From positions 248,001 to 312,000 of the forward strand of contig JAMYHL010000045.1 of the NCBI GenBank assembly GCA_025531455.1: a stretch of DNA of 64,000 bases, given 5' to 3'. Within the stretch, counting starts at the first letter, position 1. Each line of letters opens with the position of its first letter. This DNA is from Apiotrichum sp. Y4204 (taxonomy: Eukaryota; Basidiomycota; Tremellomycetes; Trichosporonales; Trichosporonaceae). Both the position numbers and the translations under genes were made by a program. Of the stretch, positions 10,619 to 23,294 are shown piece by piece. The notes under the pieces are model-generated. The model saw only the letters and a list, made by a program, of their open reading frames with translations, was not told the DNA's origin and ran no database searches.

Positions 10619-12019
10619 TTACTGGACGGCGTAGCTGAGCGCGATAACACAGTAGAGAGCGATAACTAGATGGTTTAGCAATGACGACCACAAACATTAG
10701 CACGTGTCCACTCACGCATAAGGCCCTCCATGTAGTTTGTCCTTCCGTCCTGCAGGAGAAGGTTCGAGAGGAGGACGCTGACAAACATGGCGATGGTGTC
10801 AAAGTTGTCAAACTTGAGGGTGAGGTCCTTGTTCATGGGCCAGGCGATTATGACAAGGAGGGGGATCATGCCGGCAGCAATCTGGAGAGACGAGCCGACG
10901 GCCACACCAATGGTGAGCTCCATCTTGCCCTTGCAGGCCATCCAGATCGAAGTGACGTGCTCGGCGGCGTTGCCGACGATGGGGAGAAGAATAACGGCGA
11001 TGAAGCTATTGTTAGAACCTGACCTAGAGGCCTATGCTCACCGCTTGGGAATGTGCCAGGCAACAGCAGTGTTGTCGATCGAGGCAACAAGAACATCGGC
11101 GGTGAAAGCGGTGACCACGGTGATGAGGGCGAGCCAGATACCAGCGCTGATCTTGTCCATCTCGGGGGTCTCCTCCTCGGACTCCTCGGCCTCAAACAGG
11201 GCATGGTGGGTCTTGAGCTGGAACACGAGGTAGGCGATGTAGACGGCAAAGAGTATGACAGCGGTGCCGCGAGAAAGAGCCAGCATGGCACGGAGGTCTC
11301 CCTGGTCGGGCTGCTTTCCCTTTCCGAGGAGGTTCAGGCTGCCGTCGTTCTCCGAAGCACGGTCTGGAATAAGCACTACACGCATGCCTTTGACTTACAG
11401 GCCGCGGGAATGATGAGCGTAATACAAGCGAGCGTGAGAAGGGACGAGCTGGTCTGGGCAGCGGTAACCTGAAAGGTCGACTCGAAGAAGAAGAAGCCCG
11501 AACTTCATGTTAGAAGTTTACTGTTCTTATGCACCTACGCGAAGAAGCTCATGCCGAGAACGAGAAGAAGGTTGGAAAGCACACTACCGAGAAGGGACTG
11601 CTTGACCAGCTCGAGCTGGTTCTGCTGAAGCGCAACGACGGCGACGATGAGCTCGACGGCGTTGCCGAAACTGGATGTCAACCCGTGTTCTCCGTTACAG
11701 CTGTCAGCACGTCCAAAACTTACGTCGCGTTAAGAAGACCCCCAAGGGTCTGGCCCATGGTCATGGACAGCTGCTCAGTGGCATCACCAAGGAGCTTTGC
11801 GAGGGGGACAATCGCAATGAAGGACACGGTAAACCTGACAGTGTCGGACCATCCGAGGTGCTCAGCCATCAGAGCAATGGGGACAAAGACCATAAGGGCA
11901 TTGAGCCACGAGCCGAGAAGAATGTGCCGGGACGAGTTGAAGAACGACTTGACAGAGAAGGCGGGGCCGTTCTCGCTGTGGTCCCCGGACAGGAGCGGGG
12001 TGGATTCGTGAGGCGGCAT
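10619..12019 (-). CDS. VCX1: Vacuolar Ca2+/H+ exchanger
   Basis: CaCA-family antiporter that moves cytosolic Ca2+ into the vacuole. Exons 12019-11724, 11670-11539, 11502-11399, 11363-11042, 11005-10716 and 10665-10619 give 396 aa with about eleven hydrophobic segments. Both alpha-repeat motifs are present: [10 protein letters not shown] (Glu105) and [11 protein letters not shown] (Glu300). The acidic loop between the halves ([14 protein letters not shown]) is typical of the family. Intron 2 (11503-11538, 36 nt) seems to end in AAG rather than CAG/TAG, but the frame and the following [17 protein letters not shown] support it. A calcineurin-responsive promoter would be expected but was not identified. 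Confidence 0.94.
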
Positions 12020-14659
12020 TGCGGTAGTTGCGATGCTGCTGATAAAAGAAAAGTAACTCCAAAGTGGATGTTATGGATGGATGGAGAAGAAGAATCGGAA
12101 GCCTTCTTGATACTGTAATGTCACAAGGAGGAGGGAGATGGAAGGATGGAAATGAAAGTTGGATGGAGGCAGTGCAAAATACACGGGATGGAGAGAGAGA
12201 GAGAGAGTCAGGGGAGAAGCCAGGCTAGCCAGGATGGATGAAATGAATGTTGTGGACCGACTGTCTTGCTTTGCTCTGACCGCACAGGAATGTAACGCAC
12301 CACCCACAAAGCACCGTGCAGCTCTGCCAAGGCAGCACCACCGTGTGGTACATACTTTTTTCTCCTCGATCTCCTCTCCTCCGCGGCCCACCCTGTGCGC
12401 GTAAACTGTGCATGCTGCGCTGTGCCTGGAGGGTGTTCATGTGCGCGCGCAGGTGTGTATGATGCTCTCCCTTTTTCTATATAGAGGGCTCGAAATTTCC
12501 TTGGCTTGACTATCCTGATATCCTTGTTCCTCGTCCGAAACTGATCGTAGCACAAACAAGACATGCAACAATGTGCAAAGCTACAAACAAGTATAAAAGC
12601 CCTGTTGGCTTGTTGGCTTGTTGGGGGTTTTGAGACAGCTAAAAAACACGCGTCGAAAGTGGATCAATTGATCACATTCTTACGATCACTCGCCTAGTAG
12701 GTGTCTAGAGTCATCACGCATCATAGTCCCACCTCACAGGCCGAGCGAGGCCTTGGTCCTCGCCAGCGCACTTCTCTTTAGACAGCACGGCTCATCAGAA
12801 TCCAGTCCATTCAGGCCCTAGTATCATCGACATCAATAGCATCACTCTCTCTCCCCAACACACCTCCCATGTCCTGCTGCAAACGAGGCTCCGAGCCGCC
12901 GAGAAGGTCTGCTGACCGCCATGGCTCCATCCGCCGGGCGATTGGATTCCAGATGCAGCGAGGCCTGTGTAGCGAGGGCTCATGCCATCACTCTTCTCCA
13001 CTCTCAGCCATGTCTCTGAAAGCTCTGACGTACATTCACGGAAACAAGGTACAATTTCCGGCGCGTGTCCGCCCTGGCCCGTCCCTTGTTGTGAACCGTG
13101 CACCATGCGATGTCTCCAGCCGCGCTCCCTTATTACAAGCTGCTGCCTTACCCGCTGCGCCATCGTCTTCACGCCACCTATGCCTCCCACTATGCCTCCC
13201 ACTACGGCCCACTCACCGCTTGTCCCCGTGCCCCTGGCTGATTGCGATACTCCCGATCCGTCGTGACGTTTGGGCAACAGCTGTCCCCGCTGCAGCTCAC
13301 GCTCACGTCTGATGATTTGGCGGCCTAACCGACTACCAAGCTCCGCGGGTGCCTTAAAGAGTCATTTTCGGTGCATTGCTGGATGATAGGACGGTTCTTG
13401 CTCTGGTTGTTCCATGGCTGGGCATAGAAGTGATCGTGGTCTTGGCATTCAGTCACGGCTGTTTGACTGGTCGAAATCCCCTCTTTGGTGGCGAACAAAC
13501 GTTTGTCTCGGTGGTTGTCTGTGCACACAGAATGTCATCACCAGTTGGTTGCGGCATTAAAAGTGCACAGTGTCACGTGACTTGAAGGGGTCAATTACAT
13601 AACAAGCAGGAGAGCCTTCATTCCAACCCTATTTGATTGCTGCCGCTCCGAGATCGGCCTCTTTAGCTCGATCAAATGACGTCACAGTCGTGTGTGTGAC
13701 ACTTGTGACTTGTGACATCCCTAAATCCCCCTTGGGACGGGAGTCTCTGGAATACTGGAATTGCCGGGGAATTGCCGTGGCGAACCGGGGGGGGGGGGCA
13801 TGGGGGGCTTGGTGCGGGTTGGTGCGGTTGTGGCAGGAAATAGATCATGGATCAGATGGAATATGGAATGAGGGGTGCATCCAAGCATGTGGTCGGTGGT
13901 GATGGGTACCTTCATGACCAGGTTATTGATGGTGGGCAGCGCATTTCGGAGGCCGAGACGATGTCATCGCTGCAAGCTGCGTTGCTTCAAGCGGCGTCGG
14001 CCCCACCCGAGACCACGGGTTCGCCGGCTCCACCTAAGCCACCCACGGCCGCCACCGGCACCACTCCCTCAACAGACAGCTCGCAGCTGATAGCATGTAC
14101 TGTAGCTTGCGGCCGATCGGCAGCGTTGGCTTCTGGCGCTCTGGAATGACGAGGCCGTATTTATCTAACAAGACCGAAGACCGAATGATGAATGCAATTC
14201 CATATTAACCATTGGCCACTGGCTAGGCCACTGGCCACTGGCTACTGGACGCCGTGGAATGAATTCAAATGTGCTGGGATCCGCAGCTTGGGCCCCACTG
14301 CCGAGAAGTGGAGAAGCGGAGAAGCAGCCAGAAGACGTCCGTCGTGTGTGTGCGCGTGGTGGGGTATCGCGTCGTCGGCGTGCGCTCCCGTCATGGTCCA
14401 TGGTCTAAAGGCTATTAGTGTAACAGCCGTGACCTTTGTGTGCACAGCATAGAGACAGCATGCTGTTCTGAGGCTCGGCTGCTGCTGTGTATCGCGGCGT
14501 CGCTGTAGATCTTTGTCCTGGTGCGCCGAGTGTGCCGAGCTACCCGGAGGCCAGGGGTTCGGAGGTCGGATGCAGACACAAAACGTGCAAGGGGGAGGCC
14601 AAGCCGGCCAAGCATTGTTAGCACCGCATCGAGATTCCAGATTGAGATATCTCTTTCCC

Positions 14660-14708
<49 letters not shown>

Positions 14709-15253
14709 GCACTCGCTCATCACACTCGGACATACATACTACTCTCTCGCAATCCCGCATTTCGCATCTCTGCAACTCCACACACCTCGGCGCCCCCGGC
14801 TTCATAAAGCAATTCCGGTTCCGATCTATACCACATTTCATCATCATCATTGTCATTGTCATTCATCCAACATCCATCCTCCGCACTCACATCCCTCCTG
14901 TGCGCCAGCATCGCCGCCGCCACCGCCGCCACCACCGCCATCCGCCACCCGGCTCAGTGTCTCGCTGTAGCTTTTTAATCTCCCCAGACTTCGTGTCCTC
15001 GAGGAAGACTGTCACCATACCTCACCTCTCCCCGGTATTCTTACTGCTTATAAACACGTCCATCCAACACCCTCACCACAACAACCACACCCTCACCACT
15101 GTATCACCTACCTCCACGAACGCCACGCAGCAGTCCGCCGTATCACGACGTGCACCGCCATCCAGTCGCCTAAGCCATCGACTGCAACCTTTCCACCTCC
15201 TTTTTCTTTTCTTCCCCGATTGAGTTCATGCCAAGCGCGACCCGCCACCCATC
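12020..15253. other. 3.2 kb gene-poor region with simple repeats
   Basis: No convincing gene: frames here are short, overlap each other and lack domain-like composition. It should hold the VCX1 promoter and a long promoter or leader for the gene at 15254. Visible elements are a GA run (12191-12207), a G12 run (13787-13798), TGGCCAC-type repeats near 14213-14250 and a (CT)21 tract. Confidence 0.6.
14663..14704 (+). repeat. (CT)21 dinucleotide repeat
   Basis: A perfect 42-nt CT tract about 550 nt upstream of the ATG at 15254. Pyrimidine tracts are common in fungal promoters and leaders. The downstream sequence stays pyrimidine- and CA-rich to the ATG, so this may mark a transcription start region. 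Confidence 0.95.
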
Positions 15254-16600
15254 ATGTGCGAGTTCCGCAAGCAGCCAGTCTCTCCCCCTCCCGGCTCCGA
15301 TAGCGAAATCGGTGTGTCCAGCGACGGCCAGGATAAGCCCCGCCAAGTGTCGCTCCTGAGCTCCATGCTCTCCGAGCATTCGTCGCCGTCTAAGCCCGCG
15401 TCGGGAGGCTACATGTCCGGCCCCTCAGCGCCTTCCTCGGCCCCATCCACCGCGTTTTCCAGCCCACGCCCGCAGGAAGAACCTATTTCCATTCTGCGGC
15501 GCAACAGCATGGGCTCTGACGACGAACCATTCCATCTTGGCACAGCCCATGTGCATGTCGCGCCATTGTCGCCTTCACCGAAGCAGCCGATTTCCCACGA
15601 CAATGCCAAGCCAATCCTTCTTCACGAACCTATTGCAGAGGTCAAGAATACAGTGGTAGGTCCCCCCGCCCTGAGTATCGCTGACCTCTAGTCGTCCAGG
15701 AGACCATCGTTGAAGTTTGCTGTCGCACAGCCGAAACCCGTCGTGGAACGTGTGCCTGTTCAGACTAGCGACGACGAAACCACGCACTCTGGCTACGAGG
15801 AGGATTCTGAGGATGGATTCTCCGACGACGAGCCTACGTTCATGATGCAGGCAATGGCGGATCGCGCGCGGGAAGCCCGTCTCCGTAACGCTAAGTTCCC
15901 TCCACGTCCTGCATCGATGTCCCCGCCGTCAAGGGTAATGGAACCCCCTCCTCGCAGGGGTCGGGGTCACATTCGCGTCGACCCTGCGGCGGGCAATGAC
16001 CACGAGCATTGCTCTCGCCATAACAGTCCTCCGCCCTCGGATGCGCGCTCGACGCGCTCCGCACCTCCGGGCCCCCGAGATGGTCGTGCTGGGAGCCCCG
16101 CACCGTCGAAACACAGCAGCGACGATGATGATGAAGATGATGACGACGATGGCGATGACGACAACGACGATGACGATGATAATGAACCCAGCAAGAACGC
16201 GATCGACGATAGCACGCGCGATCGGAATGGCAGCGTACAGCAGAAGGCGCAGCCACCAATTGGCCCGCAACGGCCTACACACGAGCATGGAAGCGCCATC
16301 ACCTCCGACGACTCGGATGCCGAGCCTACAGGTCTCTCTGCAGGTGTTCGCAAGATCCTGCGACGTGCGTCTGAGCATCTCCCGTCATTCCGTCGCCCGT
16401 CATTCGCAATGACCCCTTCGCCCCGAGGCGACGACATAGACTCCTCCGCCAGCGCGAATAACTCGGTTCTCGCTCGCTCTCGGTCCATGGGCGCCAAGTC
16501 GAACGGCACTCCGATCAGAATGGCGCCCCAAGTTCCAGATGACGAGCCCCTCGCGCGAAGCCAACCTCTTGCTTGCCCGCCCCGCCAGATCGAGGCTTAA
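15254..16600 (+). CDS. Disordered acidic Ser/Pro-rich protein, unknown function
   Basis: Exons 15254-15655 and 15692-16600, joined by a 36-nt intron with a clear GCTGAC branch site, give 436 aa. The protein is nearly all low complexity: Ser/Pro-rich N-terminus with a short hydrophobic patch (RQVSLLSSMLSEHSS), an acidic patch (EEDSEDGFSDDE), an almost pure Asp run at about 16108-16190, and basic Ser/Arg sites such as LRRASEHLPSFRRPSF that look like kinase targets. The last conserved-looking element is GVRKILRRASEH. I do not recognise a family; a signalling or transcription regulator is a guess from composition. A long pyrimidine leader precedes the ATG. Confidence 0.7.
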
Positions 16601-17920
16601 TACACGAAACGCCTACCACTGTATCATATCGAGTTCCTGTTCTCCAGCGGCCCTCTGCCCGCCGAGTATCTAGATGACTGATTGAGTGGTGATGATTAGA
16701 CATGCACACATACATGCAGCTATGCAGCTCTCGGTATTCGGTTGTCAACGGTCAGCAGTCATTGTCTTTACGTTATCTGTTGCGTGAACGGACACAAATC
16801 GCATGGACACATGCTGCATATGCTGTACATGTACCATCCATCCATGCGGTCCCAACTGTGGTCTAGTTTGGGCTTGCTTGTTCGCTGATTCGCTCACGTC
16901 CAGCACGGTATGCCCTCACGATGTGCCCTCAGGTCTATCGAACAATCTCTTCTTCGCTATAGGCTCATGATGGTGGTGTGCGCTGGTGGTGTGTGGGTGT
17001 TCCATTCTCCATTGTCCGATCATAATCCCTGGTGGCCTTGTGGGCCCCCTTATTAACCCCCTTTGGGCCCTTTGGCCTTGTGGCCGTGTGGATTGCCGGG
17101 ACGGAGTAAGGGAGACAGGGAATCAATCAGCTGATCAGCTGACTGTTGTTATCGGGAAACAGGGGGCCCATTACGAAACCAGGTAGGATTGTATTAGACT
17201 AGCACAATACATAGTGTAATCGTGGGATCAAGCCTCCTTTATTACAATGTAATCTTGCCCTTGTGGCCCCGCCGCCTCTGTCCTCTCTGGCCTCATGCCC
17301 GCTTAGTTCTGTTTTGAGTACGCCATTACGCAATTGCGAGCGGGCCCTGTGCTGCCCCCACCTCCACCCAATCCAACCGACGCCGAGACTGACTGTGGTG
17401 GCCGCCGTCGTGCTACCTCGGCGGTATGCTGTGGCCGAGCAGCCACCAAGCACCGAGCCATGCCAAGGTCTCTCCATCGGTATACTCTGTTCCACTGAAC
17501 TGTTCCACCGTCTCCTTTCCACCTCTTATTTCCCAAGCTCCCCCTCTATCTATCTCTACTCGCCAGCTACTCCAGCAAGTCCATCGCCCTGCAACTCACC
17601 ACACTGAACAATCTGGATCATTTTGGTTGTATCGTTGGAGACAATCATCATTACACAGCCGGATCCCACCTGGGAGACAAGTTACCAGTATACCAGTTAC
17701 CTCCCAGCACATGACCTGACCTGACCCACCACGTTGTGTGTACCCACCGTCTCTCCCAGCTTTCACCACCACAATCTTGATCTCCGCACTACCCATCTCT
17801 TACAACTATCCTATCGCCATCGCCAGGAGTGCAGGACCTATCTACATACACCATACCCGACAACGTCCCGAGCCGGACGAACACCCATCCGTACATACGC
17901 ACGTACCAAGATCGGGCGAC
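16601..17920. other. Intergenic upstream of the SDS23-like gene
   Basis: No supported gene. It contains a repeated TGGCCTTGTGG (17033-17043 and 17073-17083) around a GGGCCC-flanked segment. It also holds a perfect 16-nt palindrome (17127-17142) and a CA/TC-rich leader before 17921. Confidence 0.6.
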
Positions 17921-19664
17921 ATGACCTCGCCTCCGAGCTCGCTTGCGCATCCGTCCTCGCACCGCCGCCGCCCATCCATTCACCTCGACTCGTCGCCGCG
18001 TGCCGCGCCCGCGGTCTCCCCGCGCGCCGTACCGGTTCCCATAGCATCTCCGCGCTCTGTGCCGCTCCCCGTGCCCCAGCGCCATGGAAGTATCTCCGTC
18101 AGCGGCTCATTCCACGGCGGGTCGTTTGCCGGCGGGTCGTTTCACGGCGGCTCGATGGGCTCCGTGTCGGACCTCGCCTCCGTCTCCCCCCGCATGCGCG
18201 GCGGCCACAAGACGTCGGGCTCGTTCAGCTCCGCGTCGCTCAGTAACTCGTTCAGTCTCGGCCCGGCATTGACCGACGACTCGGATAGCTGGCTTGACAC
18301 TATTGCGGGCGACATTGTCGTCGAGCCAGTTTCGGTCCTTCCGGGAAAGACGGGGCTGGAGGAGGCGACAGAAGTAAGTCTGGCTCGGAAAGCTGGTGTC
18401 AGTCCTAACGTGCAGTCTCTTATAAAGGGCAAGGCTCAGTGTCTCATCGTGGAGACCTCGGCAGGATATGGACTCTTCGATGTGAGTTTCGAGCTTGATC
18501 GCTGACTCCCTTATCTGACCATCACAGTACGCCGATCTTAACACGGTCCTGCTGCTGGTTCTGAGTGCGGCAACCCCAGGCCCTGTCAATGAGCTCGACG
18601 AGCGAGCCCGCGAGGTGGTCTCATGTCTGAAGCGAGGGATCCGTGTCGGTGTTGGAACGGTCTGCGGTATGTACCAGCACAGCTCTTCCTGCTCTCCTGA
18701 ATTTACTGACAATCAGACATATCCGGCAAGAACCCGTGCTCGACGTTCGCGCCCGAGACACCGCTTTCTCGACTCCTCCCGCTCTTCGCGTCCGGCGTTC
18801 ACAGGGTTGTCATAACCTCCAGCCCACCACGCGTGCTGGAGGCTTCTGCCCTTCTGTCCTACCTTACTCGACTTCCGCCCCCGCTGTTCCGACTCTGTCT
18901 GTCGGAAGCGGACCTTCCCCTCCACCGATTCGTGTCGCTCCCCGTCAACGCATCGGTGCTCGACGCCATGCAAGTCATGAGCCTGAATGGCCTGGGCGCG
19001 CTTGGCGTCGTTACCGGCGAGCCCGAGCGAGAAGGGGAGCCCAGCTCTCTAGTCGGAGTTGTCACCGTCACCGACTGCTCGAAGCTGGTCGTCCCTAGTG
19101 AGGGGAAGAAGGTGTTGGGAATGGGATTGGGGGAGCTTTGCAAGAAGATCCTGGCTGCTCATCACGAGGGGCGTGAGCGAGGCGAAGAGCGTGTTCCAGG
19201 TAGGTCACCTAATTGCAACTGTCAACTGATTCACAGTTCACACTATCACTCCGAGCACGACTATCCTGCACGCCGCCAGTCTTATTCTCGCGACCTCTTC
19301 TTCTCGCGTATTCATGCGCACTCCGCCAGCAGCCTCGCCCCCCCTCTCGCCAGTGTCCTCGTTCGAGCGGCTCTCTCCGCCACCCTCGCCTGGCCTTACC
19401 GATATGCCAAACTTTGCGGGCCTCCCACACCCTCCGTCAACGCAGGTATCCTCGCAATACGTGATCTCCATTCTGGATCTCCTCTCGTGCCTCGCGCGCG
19501 CTTATCAGTCCAAGCTCACGCCGATGGAATCCCCCGCCAACGACGTCGAGTCGTGGGATATGCTCCCCGACACTGTCAGCAAGCGGCGTCGTCGCGCAAG
19601 CAGCTCGGCGGCGTTTAGTGGATTCCAGACCTGGCGCTGGGCGGATGACCCGTCGCCCTTCTGA
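17921..19664 (+). CDS. SDS23: CBS-domain protein of the Sds23/Moc1 type
   Basis: Sds23-type proteins link nutrient status to cell-cycle control and PP2A-like phosphatase inhibition in yeasts. Exons 17921-18373, 18416-18481, 18528-18666, 18717-19199 and 19237-19664 give 522 aa, close to yeast Sds23/24. A Ser/Pro-rich N-terminus with Gly/Ser-Phe repeats (SFHGGSFAGGSFHGGS) precedes SWLDTIAG. CBS-like segments follow: CLIVETSAGYGLFDYADLN, then RFVSLPVNASVLDAMQVM, GVVTVTDCSKLV and ILHAASLILATSSSRVF. The tail is Ser/Pro-rich. Intron 1 (42 nt) is 3n and stop-free, so retention would only insert 14 residues. Sds23 is the best family match; the symbol is by similarity only. Confidence 0.82.
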
Positions 19665-20033
19665 ACGGCGCAGCACCTGCCTCTGCTTCCCGTCACCCCA
19701 ATCTCAACGTTGTGCTCTCCCTCCCCTCCCTCCCCCTCCTTGTCCTGCATCGCTCCCCGACCTCCGGGGCTCTTGATCTCCCCGCCTGCTGTTTCTCAAA
19801 TCCCAATCATCATCAACAATCGCAAGTCTAAATGTACCGCCGTGCCATGGAAAAACAACAGGCTTGTAGCTCCAACGTCAGAAAATCTGAAAACTATGCA
19901 TACGTCCTACAACACTAGCACATCCCGCGCACATGAGATGCAAGTCCTACCAGCCAGCTCAGGCCGGGTTCTCCAAACGCAGCGCACCAGTCCCTCAACC
20001 CACTGGGTGTCAGCAGCGGCAGAAGTGTCATAC
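19665..20033. other. Convergent 3' spacer (SDS23-like and acyltransferase)
   Basis: Two 3' ends converge here; pyrimidine-rich after 19664. No gene seen. Confidence 0.7.
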
Positions 20034-21413
20034 CTACATTTGACGAATGGGGACTACCTCATACACGCCATCATTCACAGAGACCTCTTCGCGTCCAGAT
20101 TTGAGCGCCTTGGCAGAAAGCGCCGCGAAATGCTTGACCTGTCTTTCTTTTGCCACCCACAGCCCCCGCAACCACAGTTCGAACGTGCGTGCTTCCTCAG
20201 GCGACGCGATGCCTGGGGACCCCAAGGACGGAACCTCGCACTGCGGCGACGCGAGGTCGTGGAGACGTAGATGGATGCGCACGATTGGTGGGGGCACCGA
20301 CTTCCAGAATACCGTTCCGAGGCCGTACCATTCCTGGGGATACTTGCCGTACGGAACACCGGGGTATCCGATCGTGATATCCAGAAGCTTCAGGTCGGGA
20401 ATGTCGTGCACCAGCGTTCTCAAGCAGAACAGGAGTCCTGTAGAGCGAGGGTGAAGAACAGCCGTAAAGTCATCCTGATATTGTGAGTTTGCCCTCCTTG
20501 AGTGGTGCAACTCACCACTCCTTCCCTCGCCGCGTAGCGCGCGCTCTTGACGCGCTCTTCGTCGCTTGTTATCGTTCCCTCCGGGAAGATCAGTAGCCAC
20601 AAGGGATGACGGGATCCAGCGGCCTTTGCAGTTTGAGCCAGGCGATGTAGCGAGTTTGCCAGATTGTCCCTGTCCGCCGCCCATGAGCGATGGAGGAAGA
20701 TGAAGCGAAAGGATTGCTGGGGAGTTAGCTTTGCTTTAACAGTCCACCTACCATCCCCCAGCCGACGATGGGGATATTCTTCAGGCTCGCTTTGAGCAGG
20801 ATGGTCAAGCCCTCCGCATGACCACAGTAACACGCCAGCATCCACAGATACATCCAGTCAAGGTATGCTTGGTGGTTGGACATGAGGACGAGGCGGTCTG
20901 GGAGGTTGATGCGGGTGACGTCGCCGTTGCGATCGCGCTCGACGAGACCCACCATGAGATCGGCGCTGTCCGTCGTGATAACGAGTGACGTGGGGGCGAA
21001 AAGCACGGTGATTGTAATAACTGGGTGGCGTCAGCGGTGACTACAATCACAAATATCGTATACGCACGCAGGCGACCAAAGCCGTCTTTCGTCCAGTCGA
21101 CTACTTGCTGGAAGAGCTTTTTGCCATGGACGGGGATGAGCCACAGGGGACAAAACAGCACTTGAGTGCAGTACAGGCTCATAATCCCTAGGTTGAACAC
21201 TATCGGGAACATGATGGTCGCCCACCAGGAACCGTAGCCTTCAGGCCGCTGGTTGATAGGAATAGAGTACATCGGTTGTTGCTGCTCTGGTTGCTGCTCT
21301 GCAGAGCCATTGGCGGGCTTCGGTTCATGCTGGGGTCCAGAAACATGGTTGCCGTTGCCGTTCATTCTTGCGTTGCCGTTCATGCTGGGGGCTTGCCGCG
21401 GTGAGCTGGACAT
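20034..21413 (-). CDS. Lysophospholipid acyltransferase (AGPAT/LCLAT-like)
   Basis: Exons 21413-21068, 21020-20752, 20716-20516 and 20474-20034 give 418 aa. Membrane-bound PlsC-family enzyme. The acyltransferase motif is NHQAYLDW (His165, Asp170), with FIFLHRSW, then LLIFPEGTITSDEER and the late VPYGKYPQEWYG block. The NHxxxxDW form and length fit the lysocardiolipin/lysophosphatidylinositol acyltransferase branch (human LCLAT1/AGPAT, yeast Cst26) rather than a plain LPA acyltransferase. An N-terminal Gln/Asn-rich stretch precedes a strong membrane segment (TIMFPIVFNLGIMSLYCTQV) and a second one at residues about 115-132. Acyl acceptor is unknown. Confidence 0.88.
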
Positions 21414-23294
21414 TCAAGATATCGCGATGGGGTGAGAGGTCAAGAACGATAATGGTGTGATAGAACGAACGCGAATCGAGAAGGAGCACTACCAGTCAGA
21501 AGCTGATGGCGAAGGCGCGGACACACGCTGGTCTTACCGTTGCGGTTCTGGCAAACGGGTCAAGTGATGGCGAAATGCTCTATCGCGGTAGCGGATCTAA
21601 CAGTGTGATTGAGGCGATGAGGGGAGGAGTTATGCGACCTGCGCGGACTGCTGTGTGTCTGTTGATGCCACGAGTAGACGACGAGGGTTGGGGGATGAAG
21701 AGTGTAGTGTCGAGCAAGGGATAGTACATTGCGGTACAAGTAGCATCTCCATACCGCACGATGGCGATGCCAGTGCTCCGTCGCTCCGTCGCCGAGATGG
21801 CAACATTGTTCAACCACGACCTCACCCCTGCAAAGCTAGCTAGCTATTCACGGATGTCTGTCAGTGCGCGGGGGGCGGTGACGTAACCTCCTTTCCTTTC
21901 CTTTTGCCACCCATCCACACATCCACATTCAACCCCGTTCATTATCCATTGCTTTCCATACCACAGTGCACACTCTGTACGGTGAGAGTGAATGTGGTCG
22001 TATGCTCGGCCCCCGACCGGGCCGTCTGCTCAATGTAGATATTCAAAAAGGTCATCGCTCATCAACCGACGACGTCGCGACGTCGCAGAAACACAGATAC
22101 TTGACCGGGGGCAGGCGCGACCATTTCCACAAACAGCGCCAGGACAGTGAGCTCACGAAATACTAATGAACCCACCATCCTTTTGAAGCTCCTTCGCAGC
22201 AGCTGCTGGGGGGCTGTGCGTACGACGCAACCGTTCGGCGGTGGAGCTGTTCGACTTGCCTTTCCCTATCTGGCTGCTTGACCTCGCTTCCCGACAAGAA
22301 CCGGATCTTGCCAAAGTGAGACAAAGGCGCGGTTCTGGGCAGCTGATCAACTTGGGGAAGCTGGTACCATTAATTTATCGCGAGCTAAAATGATAAACTT
22401 GTCTTGTTCCAACGAGGCCAGGAACGATCTGTCGGCTAACTCTACAGATCTTGGCTACTGCTGACTGCACGACCTTCCACGAACCTCCACCTGATCCACA
22501 AGGTGGCTTCATAGATTCATGACACGATGCGCGACAGTCGACGTGACATCCTCGAGATAAAGTTTCCGTACTTATCACGACGATGGATACTTACGTGTTG
22601 AAAGCTGGCGTCTTACGTGTGGGTGCTGACAGACCCCAGCAATGATTGGTGGGCATTTGTCGGTCTCATCAAAGGTCTGTCCGTCGCCATGTGCGGCTGT
22701 ATGGCTACGTGCGCTACGTGCTACAGCACTACGTGGCCATACCTGGGTGGCATGCATAGCATGAATGCTGGTACCGAGGCCGACGCCACAAAACCTATAC
22801 GCCATACGCCATGCGCCATGCATGCGCCAAGGTCCGTTCATTCACATGGCTATCGCGTGCTGGTAAGACACGTCCCGTTGTGAACGCGTTGACGGTGCAT
22901 GGCATGGTTCACATTACGCCCGACCAAGTCTGCCGTCTGGACCCTGTGCCTGGCTGGGCATGGTCGCAACTTGGCCGTGTCAGGGTAAAAAAATCAACGT
23001 ACGATGCAAAAGTTGAACATTGGAGCAATCGTACCAGCGCACCAGCATCTCTGCAAGCACGCTGGAGCACTCCCCGAATGAACGCCGGGCCACGTCCCTG
23101 GAATCTCTGATACGGCCAGCGTTGCAGGCTCGTCGCGTCCTCTAAAACCCTTCCAGCTCATCTGTTCATCACTGTCCAACACTCTTCTCACGTCGATTCG
23201 CAACCTCGCTCTTTCTTCTTCTTTGCGAACACGCAGTTTCTCTGGCGACACACTCCTTTAATCGTTTTTAATAGCCCTTTTATTCTCTGTCACC
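21414..23294. promoter_or_regulatory. Divergent region upstream of acyltransferase and ERG6
   Basis: 1.9 kb without a supported gene between two divergent starts. A reverse CCAAT box (ATTGG) lies near 22645, and a CT/TTC-rich leader runs into the ERG6 ATG. I found no convincing sterol-response element by eye. Confidence 0.5.

Noticed and set aside
12795..13277. 160-aa minus-strand frame in the gene-free region
   Set aside because: Composition is random, it overlaps other frames of equal quality, and no motif is recognisable.
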